Assembly: GCF_035046485.1 (NCBI RefSeq)
Contig: NC_085138.1
Span: 432,871,265-432,935,264, forward strand
Origin: Aedes albopictus
Lineage: Eukaryota > Arthropoda > Insecta > Diptera > Culicidae
DNA length: 64,000 bases
Reading direction: 5' to 3'
Position 1 is the first letter of the stretch, and each line of letters opens with the position of its first letter. Both the position numbers and the translations under genes were made by a program. The notes under the pieces are model-generated. The model worked only from the letters and a program-made list of their open reading frames with translations. It was not told the DNA's origin and ran no database searches. Below, piece after piece: positions 32,655-43,149 of this stretch.

Positions 32655-33030
32655 AATCAGTGATAATATGGAGGTTAAAATGAGTTTCAGGGGTTTCCAA
32701 AGGGCTTTCATTGAGGTCTCAAGGAGATTTCAAAGGAGATTTAAGGGCCTTCAAGATGTTTCCAGGGACGTACAAGAAACTTTCAGGAGGGTTTCAGCGG
32801 TTACTGGGTACTTAAGAAGCTTTTCAAGGGCTCTCCGGGGTTTCCAAGGTTTTAAGGAGGTCTTGAAGCGATTCACGGGCGCTTCAAGGGAGTATTATGG
32901 GATCTCAAAGAAATTGGGGAGTTTCGGAGGTGTTTCAGGCAATTTCCAGGAGATGTCATGAGATTTCAGGAGATTTGGGGTTTCATGGCTTTTCAAGGGA
33001 GGTTCAGGGGGTTTCAGAGGAGCACTTCTG
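32655..33030 (+). repeat. TTTCAGGGG-type minisatellite
   Basis: Plus-oriented units (GTTTCAGGGGTTTCC, GGAGATTTCAAAGG). The 115-codon frame at 32614-32961 is produced by the repeat. Confidence 0.7.
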
Positions 33031-33149
33031 ACACTTCTCTAAAAATACTGGGTCTACTCATTGATCTTTCTTACTGAAATGTAAGGGGGTTTGAGCAAAC
33101 CATCATCATTAAGTACTCAAAAACCCCACACAGATGACAAAATTTCTCA

Positions 33150-35300
33150 TCATTTTGTTAAATTCCCCTCTCCGGGTGCTGCTTGCGTATAGTGGTTCCG
33201 GGAGTTCACAAGCGCCAGGAGGAGGCTCCGAAGAAGCGTGGGGAAACCAGATCGAAAAATCGATTCACGATCGGGCGTGTTGATGATGTTCGATCCGATC
33301 TGCTCATTCGTCGAGGGCATGGCTGGCTGGCAGCTCATAGAGGTAGGTACGAGTTTGTCCGAATGTACGAGTCTAGGTCGAGCACGAACAGCAGAAATTA
33401 ATAAATGAAATTTCGTTTCGGGGATGACATGTGGAAGTTGCGCTACACAATGCCCAGGGAACATGCGCGCTTGGCCTTCCTATGTTATGTCTCTCGCGGT
33501 GTGTGCGATGGAATGTTGAACAAGCAATCAGCGCTGTGTTAACGTCGTTTTGAGTTATTGACTAGTTAGCGTCCTCGGCCTCGTCCTCGCCTTTGGGTGA
33601 TTGGATCGATTTGATTCGGAGATGATGCCTGAACGTTTGAACCGCATCCAATGGGTCTTTGAGCCCAACAGCCTGAAGGGAAAGCAAAGCGAAAGTCGTG
33701 CAGATCTCCGGTTCCCGCACGCCGAGGGGCACATATGTAAATCACTGTTGTGAGATTTTGCGCAAAATAGATGACCCCAAATTGGGGGGTTTCACGCACG
33801 CAGGGATCAATCGGATGGCTTGCTGGGCGAACCGATTTGCCTAAATTAGGAACCCATGTGGGTCACCGAAGCAACGAAAGTCAAATGCAGTGATTTCATG
33901 CTGACCTGAGCTAACGACGGGATTGGACAATTTAGAAAGGGATTGATCGGCAGTTTCAGTCGTAAGATTCCAATTCATTAGAAAAAAAATATTCACGTTT
34001 AAATGAAAAAGAATAGACCATTGTACACATTGGAATTCTATCGCATCTTATATTCTGCAGTAGACTAAAAGATCGGAACTCTTGAAATAACGATCTAAAT
34101 TGCATTGTTTTGTTCAAACCACAAAAAAAGGATGATGGAAGCTAGGCTACCAATTTTTTCTTGCAAAAACATTCAATCAACAAAATGTGTCTGCACCTTT
34201 CGTTCCAAAAGTACACATCCGCGTCTGCCAATTACAGATCTCAAATAACCTCCAAAATCAACTGGAAAACAACCCGATAATCGACGGCCACACCTCCCGT
34301 CCCGGTACAAATTCTGAGAGCGCCCTGCGGGTGCGGCGTCGCAGCGGAAAACCGAAACTGTCAGGTTTTCCGCCGCTTTCGCGCGTCAGATGTTATCAAC
34401 AATCCATCAGTTCTCACTCACTCCGACTCCGACGGACCCCACCATCATCGCCACCGCTGAACAAACGCGCCAAAATTTAATCACAGAGGCGATCTCCTCT
34501 TCGCACGCTCATTGCAATCTTCCTTACCTTGCTTGGGCCTACACTCTACTCCGCTGGCTGATACCTTTAAGTTTAAGTAGGCACCGACCTGCGCGTCAGA
34601 ACAAAACGCTCGGCCTTCTTTTAATCCGCACTTCCCCAGAGCGCAACGATAATACAGGCGGCGGCGGCGAAGGGGTTCCTGAGCCAGTCAACCAGCCATC
34701 CAGCCTGTGCAATTGGAGTCGAGCAAGCGTAGGAAAATGGATGGGTGAAACGAATCCAGTCCAAACGCGCCCGCCTCTCTCGTCGTCGCTCCGATCCAGG
34801 AGAACGATCGAGCAAAAGGTGCGTGTTTGGATGCATAAATTAAATTCATGTTTGTTTTATGCATTTGAAGTGCGCACACACCACCGCCGCCGCATCTCTA
34901 TACCTACCAACCATTTAGGTAGGTATTATTCGTGGGTTCTCCGTTTCAATTGCGCGACGCGCAAAGTGGGAACCCGAAAAATGGTCTCGCAGCAAGAGTG
35001 TTGAAATTCTTATTTCCCGCGTGTGAATGGTTGGTTGATGGTGTGGTAATGGAATGTTAAAGTTCTTTTAATTTTTCGTCGGTGTTGCGCTGCTCGCTTG
35101 TGGGGGACCCTCGAGAATGGCCAGCCGCAGTTGCGAAGAAGAGTGCGTTTCGAAATTGTAAGTTCATGTTTGTCGAGGGGGAAGTTGGGGGAGGACTATG
35201 CAGAAAATCTATGAGAGAAATCTGTAAGGGCATAGTAGATCATTCACTGTAACGCAGCCCAGGAAGATTATCTACCTACTTTACGGGCTCCGTTGAAGAT
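33150..35300. other. Low-repeat island with longest unexplained frame
   Basis: Balanced composition, no transposon ends. A 204-codon plus-strand frame (34390-35004) is the longest in the window not explained by repeats; it is rich in S, T, R and P, has no signal peptide, membrane segment or family motif, and is opposed by minus-strand frames. The AT-rich word GCATAAATTAAATTCATG (34831-34848) and TTTTATGCAT (34855-34864) are homeodomain-like. Host exon, UTR or regulatory DNA are all possible. Confidence 0.35.
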
Positions 35301-35411
35301 CGAGCATCTTTTTTTAAACCCCCTTAACCATTCAGCTACATGGTCAAGTCTTAGGAGAACTTCAATAACAAAAGCCTAGGATGTCAAGTAAGGAAAACAA
35401 GAGAATAAATC

Positions 35412-35590
35412 GTGGAGCGGATCTGGTGTGATGGTTAGAACACTTGACTATCACGTCGAGGACCTGGGATCGAATCCCACTCCCGACAAACTCGCAAAAT
35501 GTGAGTTCTTCCTTCGGAAGGGAAGTAAAGCGTGGGTCCCGAGATGAACTAGCCCAGGGCTAAAAATCTCGTTAAAACAGATAAAAAAAA
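35412..35590 (+). mobile_element. tRNA-derived SINE, family 1, with 12-bp duplication
   Basis: Head GTGGAGCGGATCTGGTGTGA, box B GGATCGAATCC, terminal hairpin GAGATGAACTAGCCCAGGGC with CTAAAAATCTC, then CAGAT and A run. Flanked by AGAGAATAAATC (35400-35411, 35591-35602). With the copy at 16905 it defines the family consensus. Confidence 0.92.
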
Positions 35591-35599
35591 AGAGAATAA

Positions 35600-36340
35600 A
35601 TCAAAAGATCAATTCAAATGGAGAAGTCAAAGAAGAAATGCAGCTTATGAAGTTAGGAGATAAATTCACAGAAGAAAGTCGACTAAGGAAATCAAAAAAA
35701 CAAGTGAAGGAAGCAAATCAAGAGATGTATTCAGGGAAGAAAGTTACCAGAAAAAGTGAGATAAGGAAATAAAAAAGCGTTCAAGATGAAAACAAAGAAG
35801 TCAAAGAAAAAAAAGAAATCAAGAGAACTAGTCAGGCGACGAATAGAAATTAATGAACACAAGCCAAAAAATCGAGGAACACATGCTGCACATATGTCAC
35901 AGAAGAGTTACGGTAGCTTTGGTTGTACAGAAGTCTCAACAACTAACTTCTAGCATTGTGTAGCAGTAAGTCACAGAGACTTCTTTGCAACCAGCATTTG
36001 TGCTGCCGATATTGTCCTGTAACGTCCTGTGCTTGGGTGATGAATTTTAGGGCGAAAGCCAAGCGAGATCAAGGAAGGAGATACAGAAATATGTTATGGG
36101 AAGAGTTCAAAAGAAGAAGTCGAGGGAGAAGGCTAGGGAGCAAATAAAAGCAGAAATTCAAGAAAAGAAGTCATTGAAAAAAGTCTAGGAGCAATTCAAG
36201 GGAAACATTTTTGTAGAAAGGAGGGATTTCAAGGAAGGAATTGAAAAGGTTAATCTAATGAGAAAGTCAAGTAAAAGAGTAAAAGCAAAAGATTAAATGA
36301 TAAATTTTAGAATATCAAGATGAGAAACCTGGAGAGAAGG
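35600..36340 (+). repeat. Purine-rich degenerate repeat (AAGTCAAGGAAG)
   Basis: Loose repetition of AGAAGTCAAAGAAG, GGAAATCAA and AAGTCGA-type units on the plus strand, interrupted by a palindromic element at 35898-36031. Confidence 0.6.
35898..36031. mobile_element. Palindromic MITE (TTGTACAGAAGTCTC hairpin)
   Basis: Outer inverted ends CACAGAAGAGTTAC / GTAACGTCCTGTG enclose inner inverted arms TGGTTGTACAGAAGTCTC and GAGACTTCTTTGCAACCA. It resembles the hairpin at 54288-54400, which shares TGGTTGTATAGAAGT. No coding capacity. Confidence 0.65.
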
Positions 36341-36391
36341 GAGTGAGAAGCTCAACTAAGAATTCTAGACAGGAAGCCAAAAGAACAAGAT

Positions 36392-36475
36392 CATAAACCA
36401 CGTGGTCATTCTTCCCGAACTATAGACAGAAACACCCCCTCCCCCCAACCGTGGCCTAGCGTGGTTTCAGGCCGA
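36392..36475. mobile_element. Worn GGGGCTGTCC-family MITE fragment
   Basis: CATAAACCACGTGGTCATTC followed by CCCCCTCCCCCCAAC matches the left part of the MITE at 14531-14705, including the C/G-rich tract. The other end is too diverged to place. Confidence 0.55.
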
Positions 36476-36589
36476 ACCCACTGGTAGAAAGGCTCGAGAC
36501 CCTGCACAAATGATAAGACTGTTGAACAAATGAAAGTGCTTTGGCAATGGCTTTCATTTTTTTAATGTTTATGGAAGTTTCAGTATTAA

Positions 36590-38060
36590 CTCCTATTGCA
36601 ACCCCTTTCAGATTTTCTTCGGCTATTCCTTCAGAGATTAATTAGGCAATTTCTTTTGCACTCCTTTCAGCGAAATTGGTTTGGCAATTCTTTAAGAAAT
36701 TCTTACAGCAATTTCTTTTTTATTGTATTTGGAAATTCATGTTTATAATAATTTGGCAGTGCCTTTGACATCTTAATTATTAATTTCTCCGGAATTGTTT
36801 TGGAAATAATTTCAGAGATTTGTTTTAAAATTTTGTTTGTTTTTCTTCTTGGATATTTTGTTTTTTTTTTTTTTTTGGAGAATTACTAAAATAATATAAT
36901 GAACTCGCTGAAGGAAATTTTGAAGACATTACCCAAGCAATTTCTAAAAGTACAAGTGACATTGATCAACAAATTACAAAAGAAATAACCGAATGACTAT
37001 CCCAAGGCATAACTAAAAAGATTCCCTATAAAATTTTCAAATAAATCTTTTGCTGGATTCCTTCCCACAGGAATTCTAATAAAAAAAAATTAAAAAAACC
37101 ATTGCCGGAGAAAATACCAAAAACATACACAATGAATGGTCGATGGAATTGCAGAAAAAAATCAACTAGAATTTGTTGGAGGAATTCCAAAAGGCATTAT
37201 TTAATGAATTCCTGAATAAATTTCTGGAGGAAATCTTAACGGAGTTATCAAATAAACTGCAGGATGATTTCCCGAAATAATTGCTGGAACAATTTCCAAG
37301 GTATAGTTGAAATAAATTCCAAAGAAACTGCCAGATAAAATTCAAATAAATTTACAAGATAATAAGCGAAACAATTCCTGAAATAATGTTCAAGGTAAAT
37401 AACGAAGGAATATCAACAGGAATAGCCGAAAGAGTTGCCGAGTTTGTTTTTCCAGAAGAGTTACCAAAATATGTCCAATGGATTTTCCGTAAGTATCATT
37501 AAAATATTGTTGAAGTAATTCTCATAAAATACGCCGAAGGATATCACAAAAGCAAATTGTTGAAATAATCGCTTGATACATTCTCAAAGAAATTGCCCAA
37601 TGAGGAATATACGAAGATATTTCTAAAAGAATTACCGATGAAGTTCTCCGAAAAATTACCGAGTTCAATCAGAAAAAAAAGTGTCTGGACGCTATTGCTG
37701 ACTAAATTCTAAAAGAAACAAAAATATTTTGAAGGAAATTGATGAATAAATGCTAAAAGAGTTGCTTGAAGCTTCGCCGAAAAAAGTTTCAAAGCAATAT
37801 CCAAAAAACAATTACAGTACAAATATTGAAACATTTTCAACAGAATACAAATAAATTATAAGAAAAGATAAACATAGAGAAATTTCTGAATGAGTTCCCA
37901 AATAAATTTTCGATTAATAAATCGCTTAAAAGTTGTCTAAGCAGTTTTCATAAGAATTGTATTAAACAAATTGAAAGAATTCATACGATGTTTTCAAAAA
38001 TATATTTTCTAAAAAAAAATCGAAAAAGAAGCTCCTTGCTAAGAAACTCGCAAAGGGATG
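36590..38060. repeat. GAATTCC / GAAATTGCC degenerate repeat
   Basis: AT-rich loose units such as GGAATTCCAAAAGGC, CCGAAGGAATAT and AAGAAATTGCC. There is no open frame over 60 codons. Confidence 0.65.
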
Positions 38061-38139
38061 CTAAAAGCCTTTATTGTGCAACTCTGCTAATGCCAGTATT
38101 CATCGATCTGATTTTGAACGCAAAATATACAACGCTTAA

Positions 38140-38763
38140 CCCTTTATAAGGCCGAGAAAACTAGAAGAGTAATCAACGCATACTATTATGGAAATGATTA
38201 TACTCATGATTACATGTACAAAACAATTTTTGTTTGAAAGAAACTCTCAAAAATCTAGGTGGCAATATAGTTGCCACTGCCCGTTTACACCAAAAACGAG
38301 CTTTTAAGGTGGCAATATAGTTGCCGCTGCCCGTTTAGGCCACCAGCGCTGGTGGCAATATTCTTGCCACTGCCCGTTTAGGGTACTTTTCTTCTTTTTG
38401 ACTTCGACAAAAAGCCGCAAAAGAGATCTTAGAGTGAATTAGGGCTTAACCCATAATTTAAACTGTGTAGTTCAGCTCATATCAACCCATAATTTGATTA
38501 TTTCTTAAAATATTTACCAAATCTATAGTTTTACAATAAGTTTGAGCTAAATTTCTTCACGCGGTCAAATTTTGCCATTTTTTGAGACTACAAATGGCTT
38601 TCAAATTACTGTTTAAGCTTTGTTTAGTACCAAAAAAGTACCAGGCGTTGTTAGTAATCCTAATTTTGAGTAAACCAAAAAAGAAGTTCGAATTAAATTG
38701 TTATGAAACAGAAAAAAATAAAAACAGTAGGTGGCAATATAGTTGCCACTGCCTTATAAAGGG
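38140..38763. mobile_element. piggyBac-like non-autonomous element (TTAA)
   Basis: Terminal inverted repeats CCCTTTATAAGG and CCTTATAAAGGG are flanked on both sides by TTAA (38136-38139, 38764-38767), the hallmark of piggyBac-type insertion. Total 624 bp, no transposase. Inside are four copies of a hairpin unit, GTGGCAATATAGTTGCCACT, at 38258, 38308, 38351 and 38730, three of them followed by GCCCGTTTA. The last copy abuts the right end. Confidence 0.88.
38258..38752 (+). repeat. Four hairpin units GTGGCAA / TTGCCAC
   Basis: Each 23-base unit can fold into a 7-bp stem (GTGGCAA with TTGCCAC) with a 5-base loop. Starts are at 38258, 38308, 38351 and 38730; the third has a TATTC loop in place of TATAG. 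A CCAGCGCTGG palindrome sits between units 2 and 3 (38343-38352). These could be repeated protein-binding sites of the element. Confidence 0.8.
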
Positions 38764-38819
38764 TTAAACCGAAAAAGTGGCTTATAATGGAAATCGCCCA
38801 TAGTGCGCAATCAGCTATA

Positions 38820-39995
38820 CACTCCCGTTCAAAAGTTTGGGGTCACCCCCTCAAAAACATGTCATTTTTTTAGGCCCATATCTCCGCCAATTTGCGTCCG
38901 ATTTCAAAACCCTAGGTTTCATTCAAAAGATAATAAGTCAAAGAAACTTTGAACATGATTTAAAAGAAACTTTTTCAAAAAATTTTGTATGTAAACTTAA
39001 CCCAAAGTTGCCAAATTTTCTAAAAAATGAAAACAAACTTACGGCAGTGTCGCTGGAAGTTGGGTCGACCAAATTTTAAGATGAGAGCGGTAATATGACC
39101 CATTTTCTATTAGCTTTCAACTGCTTTTTACAGAACTTAGCTAAAAAATCTAGAAAAAAAGTTATTAAGTAAATTAATCCTTGATGTCATCGACCAAAAG
39201 TTTGGGGTCACCCCTCAAAATGCTGTATCGTCCAAAAGTTTGGGGTCACTATCGTAAAACATGGAAATGTGATTTGTTGATATCTTTATCATCTTTCAAT
39301 CAATTTTAATTCTTCTTGGCTTATTTGAAACAAAATGAATGATACTTACTGCAAAGACATTGAACACACATATTTGTTGAAATTTACATACTAAAACTTA
39401 ACGTAAAGTTGCCTCAATTTTTGAAGCGTGGTAAAATGTGCTAACTTTACATAACATTTTTAAATACAAAAATCGTTAAATACGTTAAGTTGAAGACATC
39501 AAACGTAAATTTAGTTAATTATCTTTGAAATGAGCCTAAAATAATTAAAATTGAACTAAAGATGACGAAGATATCACCAAATCACTTTTCCATGTTTTAC
39601 GAAAATGACCCCAAACTTTTGGCCGATGACATCAAGGATTAATTTACTTAATAACTTTTTTTCTAGATTTTTTAGCCAAGTTCTGTAAAAAGCAGTTGAA
39701 AACTAATAGAAAATGGGTCATATTACCGCTCTCATCTTAAAATTTGGTCGACCCAACTTCCAGCGACACTGCCGTAAGTTTATATTCATTTTTTAGAAAA
39801 TTTGGCAATTTTGGGTTAAGTTTACATACAAAATTTTTTGGAAAAGTTTATTTTAAATCATGTTCAAAGTTTCTTTGACTTATTATCCTTTGAATGAAAC
39901 CTAGGGTTTTGAAATCGGACGCAAATTGGCGGAGATATGGGCCTAAAAAATGACATGTTTTTGAGGGGGTGACCCCAAACTTTTGAACGGGAGTG
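38820..39995. mobile_element. TA-flanked long foldback (TTTGGGGTCAC ends)
   Basis: Ends CACTCCCGTTCAAAAGTTTG and the inverted CAAACTTTTGAACGGGAGTG, each flanked by TA (38818-38819, 39996-39997), as in Tc1/mariner-type insertion. The inverted arms continue for about 550 bases to near the centre (about 39330-39500). The terminal word AAAAGTTTGGGGTCAC occurs again internally at about 39186 and 39234, so the left arm has about 42 extra bases. No transposase frame. Confidence 0.88.
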
Positions 39996-40117
39996 TACAT
40001 CGTTCAGAGAAGATAAAATGTCATGTTAGTATTACGATGGGGAGTTCGACGGGAATTCGGTATGACGTGGGTTTCGGCTTCTCAGTCATAAATTTTGCGT
40101 CGACTACTTTGTTATCT

Positions 40118-40160
40118 TCGCCTAAGTTTCAACCCGGGATGGAGCCTTCTTCAGTCAATT
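40118..40160 (-). other. Degenerate hammerhead-like motif
   Basis: On the minus strand: CTGAAGA, an extra A, GGCTC / GGGTT (wobble-rich stem), GAAAC. The bases after GAA (ACTTA) do not form the ACGT palindrome seen elsewhere and helix I is absent, so this is at best an eroded copy. Confidence 0.25.
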
Positions 40161-40218
40161 ACAAATCAATTATAAAATTTTGTTTTTTTTTTTTTGAAAA
40201 AAATATGAACTTACCCGA

Positions 40219-40496
40219 GGGCCCATATAGCCGAGGCGGTAAACGCACGGATATTCAGCATGACCATGCTGGGGGTGACGGGTTCGATTCCCGGTCGGTC
40301 CAGGATCTTTTCGTAAAGGAAATTTCCTTGGCTTCCTTGGGCATAGAGTATCTTCGTGCCTGCCACACGATATACACATGCAAAATGGTCATTGGCAGAG
40401 GAAGCTCTCAGTTAATAACTGTGGAAGTGCTCATAGAACACTAAGCTGAGAAGCAGGCTTTGTCCCAGTGAGGACGTTACGCCGAGAAGAAGAAGA
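40219..40496 (+). mobile_element. tRNA-derived SINE, Feilai-like, 14-bp duplication
   Basis: Head GCCCATATAGCCGAGGCGGT (box A TAGCCGAGGCGG), box B GGTTCGATTCC, body with CATTGGCAGAGGAAGCTC and TTTGTCCCAGTGAGGACGTT, and a GAAGAAGAAGAA triplet tail. A perfect 14-bp duplication, ATGAACTTACCCGA, flanks it (40205-40218, 40497-40510). Both polymerase III boxes are intact. The triplet tail and tRNA-like head resemble the Aedes Feilai family as I remember it. Confidence 0.88.
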
Positions 40497-40609
40497 ATGA
40501 ACTTACCCGATATTAGGACGACAAGTTAAAATTATTTTTACAAAATATAAAAAGTCAGTAGCTAAAGGATTGATTTCTCTCCACAACGGGAATCGCTAAA
40601 TGGGAGATA

Positions 40610-42364
40610 CAGGGGATGGCCAAAATGTTTGGGATAGGCAACTTTTTTTCTCTCACAAAAAAGTTCAACATGCTATAACTTTTTATAGAGCGCATCAAAA
40701 AATCTCAAATTTTGACTGTTTGTCAACCTATTATATGTGCATCATTGGTACAAATTTGGGCTCGATTGATAAATCTTTCGCAAAGTTAGAACCGTTCGGG
40801 TAAAACACTATCTTTTGGACAACTCATTTTTGAGCTGTCATATCTCGGAAACCAGTGAACCGAATTGAATGAAATTTTGAACGTACACTAACAATATACA
40901 AATGCTTCACAAACTATTAAAACCTAGGTACTTTTTAAACATTGATAAAAGTTATCATTGATTGACACATTTTGGATTTTTCTCGAAAAAATGTAATTTT
41001 TTCACATCAATGTCAATAAACTTTAGTGTTGACATCCAAAGATTTTCCACTTCTGTTCTCAAATTATCTCTAATCAGATATATTAGAGCCTATTTAGATT
41101 GAAGGAAGAACACATTTAGTAATTTTTGTGTGGTATTGTAAATTTGACTTATTTTCCTCTATATGGGTAAAAATTTCAACCCGGTACACTCAAACCTCCA
41201 TTTAGGTAGGATCCATTTAGGTAAAATCTATTTAGGTCCCTCCATTTAGGTAACGTTACCTAAATAGAATTTGATTGTGTTCAGATCAGTACTCAAGTAC
41301 TCCATTGAGATTAGGTATAAGGTTGGTTTACGGGAAAGAAGTAGTGAATGGTGTTAAGAGGATATTGGGGGGAGGGGAGGAGGGATGCAATGTTGAGATA
41401 TGCCCCCTAAACACAACCCCCCCCTTCCATGCAGTGTTGAAATGTGTCAGTATCCGGCGTCATTTCCAGCTAAAATTGAGATAAGCAACCATCCTTCCAT
41501 CATTCAATTGATATGTATCAGCTCCAGCATTGATGACGTCAAACCCGACATCAACCTATCATTCACCTGTTTTTATTTTGGCCACGAAACCCAACATAGA
41601 CCCAACAGCTGTTCGATGTTGGTCCAACAATGGTCCAACATGCAATAAAAATTGACCCGACTTTGACCCGACATTCAATTATTTTTCAGTCTGGCGGAAT
41701 TTTGCAAAGTTTTTCGTGTTTCGTGCCCAGTTAGTCATTTGAATGACAATTCTGATCTAAGACTCTTCAAAACCCCCGAAAACGCCCCTGAAGCTCCTCC
41801 CCTCCTGAAACCCATTCTCTCCTGAAATTCCTTGAAAGCCATCTGAAACTCCGGATGACCTCCTTCAAATCTTCTAGTAACTCTCCCTTCTTAAACTTCT
41901 TTGAAACCTTGTACTCCATTTAGGTAATAAACTGAATCCATTTAGGTAATGAATCCATTTAGGTAAAAATTCTATTTAGGCAGTCCCGACCCATTACCTA
42001 AATGGAGGTTTTGGTGTATAACTTAATTCGCCGTGAGAAAATATTACATTTTATAACGTCGTATTAAGTATCAATATATTGTTGATAAACGTTAAAAAAA
42101 TCATTCAATTCGGTTCACTGGTTTCCGAGATAAGGCAGTTCAAAAATGAGTTGTCTAAAAAATAGTGTTTTACGCGAACGGTTCTAACTTCGCGAAATAT
42201 TAATCAATCGAGCCCAAATTTGTACCAATGATGCACATATAATAGGTTGACAAACAGACAAAATTTGAGATTTTTTGATGCACTCTATGAAAAGTTACAG
42301 CATGTTGATTTTTTTTTGTGGGAGAAAAAAAGTTGCCTATCCCAAACATTTTGGCCTTCCCCTG
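40610..42364. mobile_element. TA-flanked foldback (CAGGGGATGGCC ends) with nested element
   Basis: Ends CAGGGGATGGCCAAAATGTT and an inverted partner in which one base differs (GGCCTTCCCCTG) are flanked by TA (40608-40609, 42365-42366). Arms of about 270-350 bases include TTTGGGATAGGCAAC and ACCGAATTGAATGA. A second TA-flanked element sits inside (41187-42016). No transposase frame. A single related end lies at 53249. Confidence 0.85.
41187..42016. mobile_element. Nested CCATTTAGGTA-family element
   Basis: Ends CACTCAAACCTCCATTTAGG and inverted CCTAAATGGAGGTTTTGGTG with flanking TA (41185-41186, 42017-42018). CCATTTAGGTA is repeated several times just inside each end (for example 41209, 41242, 41928, 41964). 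The interior has GTACTCCATTGAGATTAGGT, shared with the elements at 14766 and 23200, and a short CCCCTGAA block near 41790. Confidence 0.85.
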
Positions 42365-42880
42365 TACATTAGTCACATCACTTTTATGCGTGTTTCAAAG
42401 CTTTCTGGACTTACGTCTGTCTTTACCTGAATGTCTCAACGGTCAAATTTGGTTTTTCAGTCAGCTGTCTTTAGCCCGTAAGACTATTAAGCTCCACCAA
42501 AGCTATTTGAAGCCTCCTTAAAGCCCCTGAATATGCCTTGAAAAGCCTTGAAGCCTTTCAGAAAACCGTCCTAAAAATCTCGTTTTTGTTCCTCAAAACT
42601 CAGCTCATGCTCCCTGAAACCTCTTGAATCCCCCTGTAATCACTTGAAAAGTTTCGATAGGCCTTGATAGCTCTCATAAATTGCCTCATATCGCCGTTGA
42701 CTTCTCTTAGACGCTACCGAAGTCCTCGACAATCCCCTGAAATCCACTATAATGCAATGGAACGTCTTGAAACGCCTCGAACACCAGTAACATTTTAATG
42801 GCCAATGAGTCTTGTAGAAGTCTTTAGAACCATCATAATACCTTATACCTTTTATGTTGGTTTTATGAAGGTTATAAGAA
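42365..42880. repeat. CCCTGAAA-type minisatellite and flank
   Basis: From about 42500 to 42790 degenerate units of the CCCCTGAAAC class on the minus orientation. The remainder is unclassified AT-rich sequence. Confidence 0.5.
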
Positions 42881-43112
42881 CCACTTCTCCAGTTAGCCTA
42901 GTGGTTAAGTCTATGGATCGCCAATCCGGAGACGGCGGGTTCGATTCCCGTGGTACGTGATCTCCCAGCTGGATAGGAGGTAGCATCAGCTGCGGTAATC
43001 GAATTGCGTCTGAAGATGGCCGAAATGTGATTAGGCCGAAACGTCACGTAAAAAAACGATATTGTTTAATTCGTTCGTTCACCGAGAAATATCAACAATA
43101 AAGAGATATAAA
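42881..43112 (+). mobile_element. tRNA-headed SINE carrying a hammerhead-like motif
   Basis: A tRNA-like head has box A TAGCCTAGTGG (about 42895) and a perfect box B GGTTCGATTCC (42938-42948). The body runs through CAGCTGCGGTAATCGAATTG and the hammerhead-like motif at 43004-43051 to an AT-rich end with AACAATAAAGAGATATAAAG. It is joined directly to the LINE fragment that follows. A target duplication is not clear, so the 3' border is approximate. Confidence 0.7.
43004..43051 (+). ncRNA. Best hammerhead-like motif in the window
   Basis: Helix I: TTGCGT (43004-43009) pairs with ACGTAA (43046-43051) with one U-G wobble. Core CTGAAGA (43010-43016), one extra T, helix II GGCC (43018-43021) with GGCC (43034-43037) around a 12-base loop, GAA (43038-43040), self-complementary ACGT as helix III, and C at 43045 in the cleavage position. 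The order and core letters match a hammerhead ribozyme. The extra T and the loopless helix III depart from a stand-alone one. Activity is inferred, not shown. Confidence 0.4.
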
Positions 43113-43149
43113 GAAGACATCTGATCCGCCATAGATCGCGACTCCGAAT

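Noticed and set aside
34404..34440. Core promoter with arthropod initiator TCAGT and downstream GGACC
   Set aside because: The GGACC word sits about two bases off the strict downstream-element spacing and there is no TATA box or supported transcript.
34390..35004. 204-codon plus-strand open frame as a host gene
   Set aside because: No domain, signal peptide, membrane segment or splice evidence; composition is low in hydrophobic core patterns and opposing frames exist. Kept only as an unexplained frame in a low-repeat island.
38258..38752. CRISPR-like array of hairpin repeats
   Set aside because: Only four copies, spacing 27, 20 and 356 bases, inside a TTAA-flanked transposon in a eukaryotic setting.
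42887..42958. Genuine tRNA gene
   Set aside because: Boxes A and B are good, but acceptor-stem pairing is not convincing and the sequence runs into a SINE body. The same applies to the heads at 13703, 16586, 16905, 28912, 35412, 40219 and 51270.
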